A stretch of DNA of 64,000 bases, from assembly GCF_030272615.1 (NCBI RefSeq), contig NC_081414.1, positions 333,919,427 to 333,983,426 of the forward strand, read 5' to 3'. This DNA is from Cryptomeria japonica. Lineage: Eukaryota > Streptophyta > Pinopsida > Cupressales > Cupressaceae. Made by a program: the position numbers and the translations under genes. The notes below the pieces were generated by a model. It had not been told where the DNA came from, searched no databases, and worked only from the letters and a program-made list of their open reading frames with translations. This document shows, piece after piece, positions 37,501 through 49,500 of the stretch (the stretch's first letter is position 1; every line of letters starts with the position of its first letter).

Positions 37501-40500
37501 ATTTATGTGGGACAGCAAGTTGATAAACACGGACCATATTTCATGGAAAATAGGTAATGACAGGGAGGCGAAGTTTTGGGTAGACTCTTGGAACGGTGAG
37601 GAATCACTCACCGGTTTGTTGGGAAACCCAGATTGGATCACTGAGCTTGCTGATAAGTGTGGTCATACAATGGACAAATACGTGAATGGAGAAATAGGAG
37701 GGGCCAGATAATTTTACTTGGGTAGATGTAGGCAGTTTGGGCATTCTAGAGGGAGATGTGCAGGCAATGAAAGATATCTTGCAAGATAGAAAGATTATTC
37801 TAACGAATGAAGAAGATGAAGTGATATGGGCAATAGCCAGTTCAAGGAATTATTCGGTCAAGCTAGGATATGGGATTCAAATTGTTTTGGAGAGAAACAC
37901 TAATTGGTCATAGAGGCTATGCTAACAAATGTTTGTACTACCAAAAGCAGGAGCCTTCCTCTAGGTGGCATTGTACAGGAGAATATTAACAGGTGACTAT
38001 TTGCATATAATAGGGATTCAGGGTTCTAGCTATTGTCCATTATGTTTTATGGACTGCGAACAACTCTACCATCTCCTACTCAATTGTTCCTTTACCACAT
38101 CATGTTGGGACTAGCTCTAATCTCTATTAGGTTGGAGTTGTGCCAAGCAGGAGAATTTATTGGATTTTCTGAAAAGTTGGCCAAGCAGAGACAAGAAGAA
38201 TTCATGGAGTGATATTTGGATCCTTGCTCCTTCAATGCTGATCTAGCATGTATGGAAGGAAAGAAATAGAAGAGTGTTTCACGATAAGAGCATGTCAATG
38301 AAAGAGGTCATTGGTAAAATAGGAGGGATATGCAAATTAGCAAATTCGAACCAAAAATTAAAGAGTTTTTACTTCACTTCCTAAGATTCAAAGATTCAGA
38401 AGAATTTGGAAAGGTTAAAGTCTCCAGCAACATTAGCTCCAAATAAGGGAAAGAATAGAAAGAGAGTTAGATGGAAAGTACCTGATTAGGGAAGATTCAA
38501 GCTAAATTTTGCTGGTGCGGCCCAAGGCAATCGGAGCTTCGCAATAGCCAAGTGCATTATAAGAGATAGTATTGGTCAGTCTATAGGGGCTATGGCGAGA
38601 CGAGTTGGAGTGGCTACAAATAATGAAGCGGAGTTTGAAGTTCTGGCTTGTGGAATTAAATTTTGTATAAGACAAGGGATAAAGTGGTAGATACAAAAGG
38701 GGACTCTCTTACATGCATCAATGCAGTAAATAAGAATGATATCCAGAGTTGGAAGCTTAACAAATGGTTGGCAATAATCAAGAACCTTCTTAACAGTTTG
38801 GATCATTACTCTACTTCACACACCTATAGGGAGGCTAACAGGGTAGCGGATAGATTATGAGAATGGAGCTCGATGATAAGGAAGTTATATGGTAGGGGAT
38901 GAGATTAATCAAGAGATGGAAGAGGTGATAAATCTAGATAAGACATCGCATTAAAAGAGAGTGCTCATTTCTCCCATTTTGATAGTACAAAGCAAAGATA
39001 TCGGCTTGATTCTAATTAGAGAGTATCGAGAAATAGATAAAGTTTGATGTTTTTGAAGGATGGAATATCGCAAAGGATGGTACAGTAAAGATCTCATGCA
39101 GATGCGAGTACCTTTCTTGGCCTTGGGCAGCAAAAAAGCAAAAAAAAATAGGTCTAGAGCAATGAGTTTTAGAGGAGACCGAAACCTCTTTAAATTGTTT
39201 TTACTGCCATTTGACATTTGTGATCATTAAGACTGGAAGAGGAAGATTTTTACTGATAAGATAATATTGCTTGAGTTGTTGAGACATTTGACCACATATG
39301 ATAAAGTGCAAAAGAATGGACATAAGACAGGAATTGCTTTTCCCATCTCAATCGAGCAATCATTAGAAGTGTGTCCATCCCTACAAGAAACAGAGAAATA
39401 GATGCCACTTCCTCATCCTATACTTCTCTAGAGAGAAATTTGATCCTTATGGCAACAAGAGAAGAGCAAACAGAAGAAGACACAAACACAAGCTACAATT
39501 GGAAGACTACTAGATGAACACCCAAGATGACTTAGACATAAGAAGAAAGATGTGCTCAAGGCTACCAATTGACATCGTCAAGATTTGCAAAGCTTTTGAG
39601 ATAGTGGAAAACGCCTTCAGCCGGTAGACAAGCAAGAGAAAGACACGAAGGTGGAAGTCAATTGGATTGATGTGGAGATCACGGATTTGAAAGACTTGAT
39701 GAAGCCAATATTAGCATACACACAACAATGGGTGGACATCCAAATCCAGAAGTTGAAGAGCCAGAATGCACAGTTGACTTTCGAATTGATGGGAGAGACA
39801 AATCATCCGATGAAAGATGCAGAAAGCATGAGCATGAGTGGAAGTGCCACTCAGTCAATTCACTCCAAAGGCTCAAAGAGAAAGGAAAGTGACAAAGAAG
39901 GATCATCACACAAGAAGCATAAGTCGAATTTAGGTCGTCCTTCTACTAGTACTTCTTCCATACATGATGTAGAGATGAATCAGGCAGCTGATAAGGAGAG
40001 TCAACCACTTAGAGGAAGCATCGATCATGGAGTGAATGAATCCATGGAGTCTATAGCCCAGAATAGCAGAAGCGAGAAGACAAACAAAGGGAAGCAACCA
40101 CAAATCCAAGACAATTCAATGCCACATGGGCAAGCTAATAGCAAAGCAGGTGAAGATGAATATGAAGACATAGAGAATGAAGATGAAGAAGTGACCACTC
40201 CACCCAGAGAAGATCAATAGCTCAAGGAGGTGCAAGTAGAAGAAAAATCTGACATCCCAGCATGGCTCAAGGAGAGACTAGCAAAGGAATTCATAGTGGT
40301 AGAAGAAGAGCCTATAGCTGATTTTGACAGTTTCCTAAACAGCTCAAGAGACAGCTAAGAAGAAGGCCACTAAGATGTCAAAGATTACAAAGAACAATAC
40401 AAGATCACGAGTAATACAGATTGCCACTCCAAGAGTAGATAAGTCTAAAAATGAGATCACAACAAAAGATTATGACTTGGAGACTCTTGACTTAGGTCCT

Positions 40501-43500
40501 CCCACCACTGAGCAGGCGATGGAAAACTTGAATGACACAATGAAGACAGTCCATGACATGTTGAAGCTAGAAGTAGAAAAGAACAAGAAACTAGTGAAAG
40601 AAGTTAGTACATTGAGAAGCTACCTGCAGCAGTTCAAGAAACCGCTAAGGCAACATGATCCTTCAAGCACGCCACCTCTGCTACTTCCTCTAGACTCAGT
40701 TGACAATTTAGAGAAAATGAGAACTTCGGCTCACCTGATGGAGAGTTGGATAAATAAGTCTTTCAAGAAGGCGAATGCATTTGTGAAAGAGCTAGTAAGG
40801 ATATTTGATAAAGCATCAAGTGTTCTTGAAACAACTCGAATCCTCATTGCAGCCTATGATGTTTTCACTTTTACCAGAGATCACACCATGCCGAGACTGC
40901 AAGCAATGAAGAATTTGCCTAGGTAGACTTTGGTGAATGGAGGAGTGTTAAAAGATGGACAATCGCCTAATTTCCACTTGTGGTATAACTTGCTCCAGAT
41001 GAGGAAGGTCATCTTCGAAGATATCAGTAGTGGTTGCACCCAAGTAGACAATGCAATAAACATGAGACATGATAAGATTGCGGAGGTCGCTGAAATCATA
41101 CTTGAGAAGGAGATGAATGAAGGAATTCACAAAGATGTCGATCAATTGATTGAGAGAGTGAAAGTTCTATTCTTCGGAACAGCCGGATCACCTTCAAAGA
41201 AGCAGATGGAAAACATACACTCATTCATGGTACTTGCCAACAAGACTAAAGATTCCGGGCCAGGATGGGAGAAAAACTTTGCCTCTACCTTAGACGAAGT
41301 GAGCTTCATGGAAGATCAGTTGAAGAACATGCCTACTGCTCCAATAAGCGAATTGAATTCATTGTGTCCAGATTCGTTGAATTTGCAACAAAAGAAAAGG
41401 ATAATGGAAACAAACTTCTAGAAGATAGTTTGTTATGATTTTGTTGTGACGTTTTCACACATCACCCCATTGCAAATGGTGACCCCTTTGTTTTTGCTTT
41501 TTAGGGTAGTGTTTTGGCATCTTAGGGTTTTGTTTCCAATTTCTCACCTCTACAAATGAGTCAAGTTTTTCGAAATTTGGAAGAGTCATTAAAATCAATA
41601 ATGAGGAGTGGTCAAAAAGGTGTTTTGATGCTACAGATGTGCTCAGACATGTCAAAGGAGTAAAATTGCAATTTTCTAGGAGCAATTCTGACAAATTTCT
41701 ATTTTTAGTTAATTTGCTTTTTTTGCTTTTTTCTAAATTTCAAAAGTTATGGTTTTAGCATTTTGTGGACAATACGGGAACCTTCTTTTTCAATGTTCTT
41801 TTTTTCTAAAAATAGAAAGTTGTTTTTTCCTAAAAATAGAAAGTTGCTTTTGCTTTTTTGGGGATCGCAGGTGGTCATTGGGTCAAGAGAAGTGTCAAGT
41901 TAGGTGAATTCATCCAAAACAAAATTTTGAATCGAAAGGATAATTTCCACAAAGCTAATTGAACATCATTAAAAATGGATAAGCTTGGAGCTTGGATCAT
42001 GGAGTTCCTTGTTCTTATCATGAAGATCATCAAGACATGAGGAAGAATTCCAATGGCAACTGAAGTCCTCCCTTCTCCATGCATGGATTCCTATCTAGAC
42101 ACCAAGTCTGCCCATGCCTTGGTGAGTTTTCCAGTCCTTGCCAAAGTCCACCTATGAAGGTGTGCATAATCCTTTTCCTTTATGAAGTCCGCCTCCTTGA
42201 TAAGCAAATACTTAGCCAACACCAACTCCACTCAAGGCATAAGGAAAGTTCCTTGAGCATATGCAAAGTCCGTCTTGGCAACTTGAAAAATTCCTTATAA
42301 ATCATCAAGTCTGCCCTGGGAAAAGTAGAAATCTCCTTGGTCAAGTGTCAAACCAGCTTTACAAATTAAGAAATTCCTTGGCTAAAGATCGCCTAAGTAA
42401 GGGTGAAATTCTTTGATCAACTATGAATTCTGGCTAGCTCAAGGAAGAAATTCCTTGTTTAGACACCAAGTCTGCCCTTCTCCAAGCAAAATTTCCAAGG
42501 CTTCATCAAGTCTGCCCTAGTAAGGAAGGAATTTTCCTGTCTCATGCAAAGTCTGCCCTTCATCCAAGGAAAAAAATTTTGATTAGCTATGAAGTCCGCC
42601 TAAGGAGAGATAGCAAAGAAAATTGATCAACTATTGGCCACGGGAGAAAGTTTCCAAATAAGTGCAAAGTCTGCCTAAGAGACTATGAAAAGTTTCTATC
42701 CTCATGATAAGTCCGCCCTAGCATCATGATTAAAGTTCCTTGAGGTAACACAAAGTCCGCCCTATTAATGTATGGTAGCTTCGGTAAGATAAATGATTGA
42801 ATGAGAGATAAATGAAGTCTCTCATTCAATCATTTATCCTATCGATAAACTATCAGGAAAACTTCAAGCTATTCCATTTGATGATCATTCCTCATTTGTA
42901 TATATCCAATCTACAATATCGATAATCATATCATAGCATGGTATATCGGTTTGCATTATAACTGTGATCACTGATGATTATCGGGTTAACCATGTATCCC
43001 AATTTATATCGGGTATCTTCTCAGTAGCAAACAAATAATGATTATCGAATTGTTATCGGGTGGCAAAGTATGCACCGCTTAACATATAACTATTAGTTAG
43101 TGATTGGTGTCGGTTAACTTAGACACCGATTGACATCGGTTAATATGCCACGCAAACACCGATTGACATCGGTTAAACATACCACGTGAATACCGGTTGG
43201 CATGGAATGCTAAGTTACGTGGACCCCGATGGCTGGTGATTAATATAAACACCGATTGATAGTTATATATCAAAGGGTGCGATCAAGTAGTGTCTTGATC
43301 GGTCATGTCCATAAGACATGACCGGTCAAGGCACTGCTTGATCCTCCCCTCTTGCATATATATATCAATCGATATTTGTGAAGAGGATATTGAAATCAAT
43401 AAATACTCCTCTCACCTGCCATACAAAAGAAGATAGTCAGAGTTATAATATTAATAGATAATACATAGATAGAGAGGATACAAATTAGAATACATCTTGC

Positions 43501-46500
43501 ATATTGAATTGAAAATTGAACCTCATTTACACGCCCTTGGTGTTGAGAATTCCTTAGCAAACATGAAGTCCGCAAGAGCATATCAAGTCCACAAGATAAG
43601 GATAATCCACAAGAGCATATCAAGTCCACCCTTGGTGGATAAAGGTGGAGATTAAAGCAAGTGTGGAATCAAAAAGAATTTGCCTAAGTATTGAGGAAAA
43701 GAGGATTAAAGAACGGGTAAAAAGAAGAGATAAAATTTGCCCCAATATTGTTGAATGATGAGGTGAATTAAAGCAAAAAGTTAAGAGCGCAAGGAAATGT
43801 GCCTAGATGAAAGAGAAAAGAGTTTGAAAAAAAAAATTTGGCAAAGTGTTGAAAGAAAGGCAATAAGGAATTAAAGCAAAAGGATAAAATCAAGAAGAGA
43901 TTTGCCTAAGTCTTGAAAGAGGAAGAATTTGAGAATTTTGGCTAGGTGATGAGGAATAAATCAAAAAGGTTGAAATCAAGATGAAATTTGCCAAAGTGTT
44001 GAAAAGGTTCAAAACTCTAGAAAATTTGGTTGTGTTGAAAAAGTTCAAAATTGCAAATTTCCAAGACATCTTCTGGGAGAATTTCAAAGCCAATTTCCAC
44101 ACTTGAGGTCAAAGTTGGAGTGATTCCTTATGGAATTTATTACAGACTTGCAGAACAACTTTCGCTTCAAATCATCTTGCTTTTCATTCTTTTTAGGGGC
44201 AAATGCTTCAATTTCCAAAATTTTACTAAGTCTAACAATTATCCTTTGAAAATTCCTTCAAACTTTGCACTCTAGGCTGAAAATTAACATCAAATCTCTT
44301 TATTGTTTTTTTTAACTTAGAAAATTTTCATGATTTCCTGGTGGTAGATGTCAACTCAAAGAGGGATTTCCAGAAAGACACAAATGAAGTTCAATAACAA
44401 AGGACCAAAACTGAAGTCCAAGATCATGATGGAATGGAGGAAGGTTGGAGATACCAAACTTGGCCATGTGGACCTCGAAGACTTCAAGAAAAGAAGAAGG
44501 CAAATAGAATTCCTCAATCCATAAATATTCCTTGGAAAAGATGAAGATTGTTGATGCCAAAAAAGAGGAAACAATCAAAGCAATCCAAGACAAGGTCATT
44601 GTCACAGTCTTCGATGTGCTTGAGCAAGAAATAGTTTAAGACAAGGACATAAATGTAGAGAACCTTGTTGACGTGTATTTTGTACACAATCATACACAGA
44701 ATAAAATACCCAAGGGTACCTTATCCTCTCTTGAATAAAGTCTCTGATTGCTGAAGATGTCGCAAAAAAGGATCAATCAGGATGACTCCAATGTTCTTTT
44801 ATGTAGGGTCTCTACGTGTGGATAAGCACCAGTGGTCGTTGTGATTGTTGTTTCATCAAGGGGCCTTACGTATCCGAAATGCAGGAACAAGATTTCCTAA
44901 TACTAATGAATTCCAAAAAATATCAAAAGGGGAAGGCTTGCAAGAGATAAACTCTAATCTAATCCTAAGAACAACTCAATGTAGGCTAGACTTGGCGAGA
45001 TTCTACCAACTTCAATATTGCCATGAAATAACAACTCAACTGAAATTGATGCGATCTTCTAAGGTAACAAATGATCTTTCAATTCACCAAGGATCATGGA
45101 CACTACCACGAAGGCACATATCCAAAGCTCAATGACGATTGAAGGTTTAAGTAATTCAAGTTTCTCCAGTTGACCACACAAGGCGTTCCTACAATCAGCA
45201 AGAAGCTAGTGGTTTGGAATATGAATCTCACCAAAGATCAAGCCCAACACTTAGTCCTTCAAACTTAAATACTACTTTGACTGAGAATGATTTAAGAAAG
45301 TAAACAACCATGAAGATAACCATAAGAATTGCAATAAAACACCATAACTTCAATATTTTATTGATCTCAAAGCCATCATGAACAACAATTGTTTGAAATT
45401 CCTTCTTCAAAGCTCAATCTTGTTACAAAATACTTGCTTCTATCAAATTGCTAATCTCTAATCACTAATGCTGATATCTAATAACAAAATGAAAAGGAAT
45501 GAGGGTATATATAGCATCCTCAATTACAATGAACGGTCCAGATCAAAAGAAGATCAATGGCCAAGATTATGACACCTAAACCCTAATTAGGGTTTTATTA
45601 CAAAAGTTCCCCTTTTATTGCACAACATTAAATGCATAGCCAAATATTAAATTTGGCACAAAAATCTAGGAAACATAGCCCAATGACAATTAAGGTGCCA
45701 CATCATCTATAACAACCTTTCTTCTAGAATCTTATTCCCTTTCCAATGCTCCTTTTTAGCATATGCAATGAATCTAGACACGATTCCTTCAATCTCAGCA
45801 ATTGGAATCTCGGGAAGATTCTTCATTCGTTCCTCCAAGTGGATGACCTGATCGAAAGCCTTGAGAAGAGCAGCGTCCCATCCAGGTTCAAGTTCTTTGA
45901 TCTTCTCAATCAGGAGCATGGTGGCAAACATCTGATCTCGTTGCTCATTTGTAATAACATTCTCATCTTTGCAAAAGATGACCTTGACTCTATCTTCTAA
46001 TTCTTGCAAATCCACATCTGTCTCAACTGCAATCCTCCTACCAAGAATAGCACATAATACTTCAAACACCTTGTCCTAGATCGGATGGATAATCTCTTCA
46101 ACTTGATTGCATTTGTTCCTGATGTCCTCAAAAAGAACTTCCTTCATCTGGAGTAAAGTTGACCATTGGAGTAAACTATGAGGTCCTCCATCTATTATCT
46201 TTTCTTGTGCTAAGACCTTCCTTGATGTTTGTCTGATTACTTGCAGGACAGGAATGGTAACATCCTTAGTATGAGCAAAAGCAGCTACAGTTATCATTAG
46301 GTTGTGGATGACCTCAAGAACCTGAATAGCTCGGTGAATGGTCTGCATCATCCTTGTTGCAAATTCAATAGCAACTGTATGGGATTTGTCAATCCACGAG
46401 CTCATAAGCTGAACCAAACTCTTGACTCTCTCTGCCTCGCCAACTAATTCAAGGGGAAGTGCCTGTGCAGGAGATACTGCTGGATCCTGACATCTCAAAG

Positions 46501-49500
46501 GCTGATTGAGATGGCTAAAGTAGCCTCTCCAAGCACTGACCTCTCGCTCAAGCTTCCTATTCTTTTCCATTTCTTCTCTAAGCTTGTCCTTAAGTGCCTC
46601 AAATGAATCAGTGGCATCATCCAACGTCTGCTCGGCTGTGAGTGGACCAAGCTCAAATGTCTCTACTTCATATTCCTCTGCGAGGATCTCACCTTCATAC
46701 TTGTCTACTGCTGGTGTAGCTATCTGCAATTTCCTGGATCCTATCTCATCTCTGATCATCTTGGACATCTTGGTGGCTTTCCTCTTTTCTGTCACTTCCT
46801 AAGAATTTCCAACAAGGCTCTCTAAATCAATCACATTATCTTCGTCCTCAATCACAATCACCCTTGTTAGTCTCTCTTTTAACCAATCTGGAATGGCAGA
46901 TCTTGTTTCTGTAACCTGTATCTCGTTAGGCAATGTTTCTTCTTCTCTGAGAGGAGATGTCACTTCGTCCTCGTTTTTGTCTTCATGTAGTTCATTGACT
47001 TGGAGAGATTGGCTTGATGAACGTTGAGATGCCTGTCCTTCTTCATGTTTATCGTTTTGTACCATTGATTCCATAGATTCCTCCATTTCAAGTGTCCTCT
47101 TCTCTTGTCGAGAAGATGTGCCGGATGAACGATCTCGGTTGGCCTCTGGCTTCTTCTTGGAGGATTCTCTTTTCTCGGGTCTCTCTTTTCTTTTTGAGCC
47201 TCTAGGATGGGGGTTGCCTTCACTTATGCTTTGAAGGTTGCCTTCACTTGTGTTTCTGGGATTAGGATTACCCTCACTTACACTTGCTCCTCCTTCGGAT
47301 GGCCTTTTCTCCAAAGTAAAAGTCATAGATATGCCTTGCTCTCTCAACTTTTGATGTTGCACATCAACCCATCTGCGAGTACAAGACAAAATTGGAGCCA
47401 TCAAGGCATCTAGATCCAAAATTTCAGGTTCATTCCAATCTAGCCTCACTACTTTGCTTTCTCGGTCATAAGATGATTGGAGATGTCTACCACTGTCCTG
47501 AGCTTGGTCGGCCACTCTATAAATTTTGCATTTTCTGATAAAATCTAAAGGCAATCTGGAATGCATCTTTCTTTTCACTTCAAGATCATCTGAGAGATTC
47601 ATCACGAAGTCCTCTACCTGAGGTTCATGTCTGTATTTCCTTCCGACTGTCTCTTCTATATACCCATAAGGATCAAAACTCTCTCTCATGGCAAAGAACG
47701 AAAATGAATACAAAGCTAACTCCTTTTCCGCATCATCCATGGCTAGGGCATTAGGACATACCTCAACTGAATTTCCTAGTATGATAGGAACAGGAACTCC
47801 ATTTCCATGTCTGTGTCTGAATGCCTTCGCATAAGCTGCCAACTGTCTAGTTACCTCAAGTAACACAATTCTGTCTGTCGGATATCTTGGCAACATATAG
47901 GGAGGTGAAGGACATCCATGAACTCTAATATATGTAAACTTCTGAAATTGGATGAACCAAGCACCGTACCTCTTTACAAGCTCTTGTGCATCTTGAGATA
48001 GTCGGTTGTGAATCCCGCCTTGCAATGTCCTGGTGATGTTCATTGTGAAGGTATCATTGACTAACTTGTAGTTACTTCCTGGCGGATGATGCAAGTGAAC
48101 ATAGGAATCACAAACTCTGACTTCCCCGGGCCCTCTTCCGATCACTCCTCTGTGAGGCAGTCCTGCATATTCAAAACTCCTTATCAAGGCATATACGATG
48201 TATGAACTCATGTGGAAAGACTTGGTAGCCTTCAGTCTTCTTAACTGCACGTCCAAGCAATGGCTAATCATTCTAGCCCAATGAATTGTTCCTTTTCCTT
48301 GAACTATCACTTGGATGAAGTAGAACATCCACTTCTCAAAATAGAAGGCTTGAGGAGCCCCTGTAACTCGGTTGAGTAATGTTATCAAATCTCTGTACTC
48401 CTCCTGGAAGTTGATCCTATGTGGTGTGTTCGAAATCTTGCTCAGGCGAGGACGACTCTTGAGTAACCAATTCTTGTTGATGATGCTCAAGCAAGTGTCT
48501 GGATCATCTTCATACATGGACCTGGCTCCTTCTAAGCTTTTATAAATCATATCTTTATGTTCTGGCAAGTGAAGAGCTTCACTAATAGCTTCCTCTGAAA
48601 GATAAGCAAAAGTGTCTCCCTCCTTGGACACTATCGATCTGGACTGTGGATCATAATGGCGAGCACACTCGATCATCAACTCATGGCACTGGATTGCTGG
48701 AGGGAAGCCGGCCGCCTTGATAATGCCACTTTCAATTATTCTCCTTGCGACAGGTGATGGCTTGCCAATGTAAGGGACCTCTCGAAACTTCTTCGTACTG
48801 AAGTTTCCCAAGTTGGTATCTCCAATGTTGCTCCACTTCGACACGATCTTGGTCTCCAATTCTTCGTTCTTCTGATCTTCCTTCATGAGAGCTGGACGAC
48901 TGGTGGATGCTCCTGCCTTCGGGGTCGCCATCGTAACACCTACACAACATTTCATAATGAGTAACAGATTTTGCAATGCATAAATATAGATTGGATTAAA
49001 GATTGAATTTAGGAAACTTCATGATAAGTCCTTGAGTTATCATTTCCTAAATACGATTGAGCTACTGGAAATTCAAAATTTCAAAATTCAAAATTTAGAT
49101 TAAGACTAGGACGTTTCAAAATTCAAAATTTGGACAAGGGAGATCTTGCCATACCTCACTTTGAGAGCTAACTCTAACAAAAGGATGCAAAATTAGGAAA
49201 TTCGCCTAGGCAAAAAAAATCGAAGTTTGAAGTATTCAACGTGACCCTCCTCTAGCAAAGGCGCCTCCTTACTTAATTTCACCACCTTGAGGACTTCAAC
49301 GTTTTGATAGAGAATTCGCTCCACTTCTAACCAAATTCGCACTCTTCCTTGGATGGAAATTTCGCACTTTTCCTTGTCTTCCAAAATCGCATGCAAATGA
49401 ATGATTAAATGATGATTTGAAATGCTTCAAAGTACCCTCCTTATATAAGTGCTCACCTCTTTAATTACCTCTAGGCCGACTTGAAAATAAGGCAAATAAT

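Larger units (their letters stand above)
27481..39240 (+). mobile_element. L1-type plant LINE, split by element B
   Basis: Contains ORF1 (DUF4283-like plus CCHC knuckle), ORF2 endonuclease, reverse transcriptase and a terminal RNase H, all on the plus strand. Without element B its length is about 5.8 kb. Many stops and frameshifts make it inactive. The 5' limit is approximate. The 3' limit is uncertain: A-rich AAAAAAGCAAAAAAAAA near 39130-39150 may be the tail, and the join to element C lies just after. Confidence 0.85.
42763..43531. repeat. probable solo LTR inside copy E (769 bp)
   Basis: CGCCC flanks it at 42758-42762 and 43532-43536, and removing one copy restores an AAGTCCGCCCTTGG phrase of the array. 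It begins TATTAATG and ends CATTTACA; a G-to-A change at base 2 would make the usual TG start. It contains several ACCGATTGACATCGGTTAA units and a large hairpin. The parent family was not identified and strand is unsure. Confidence 0.6.
42100..43640 (+). repeat. interspersed AAGTCYGCC array of copy E
   Basis: The 9-mer AAGTCTGCC or AAGTCCGCC recurs at least 11 times every 35-85 bp, mostly followed by CCT or AAG and preceded by CA/TG. It is split by the solo LTR at 42763-43531. It takes the place that the 167-bp hairpin array holds in B and D. Confidence 0.78.

Noticed and set aside
38951-39217. Minus-strand open frame at the LINE/C join
   Set aside because: No similarity to any known protein and antisense to element sequence; treated as chance.
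41437-41441. GATTT / GATCC as a certain duplication for copy E
   Set aside because: Only three of five bases match, so it was not used as proof; E ends rest on terminal sequence and continuity of C.
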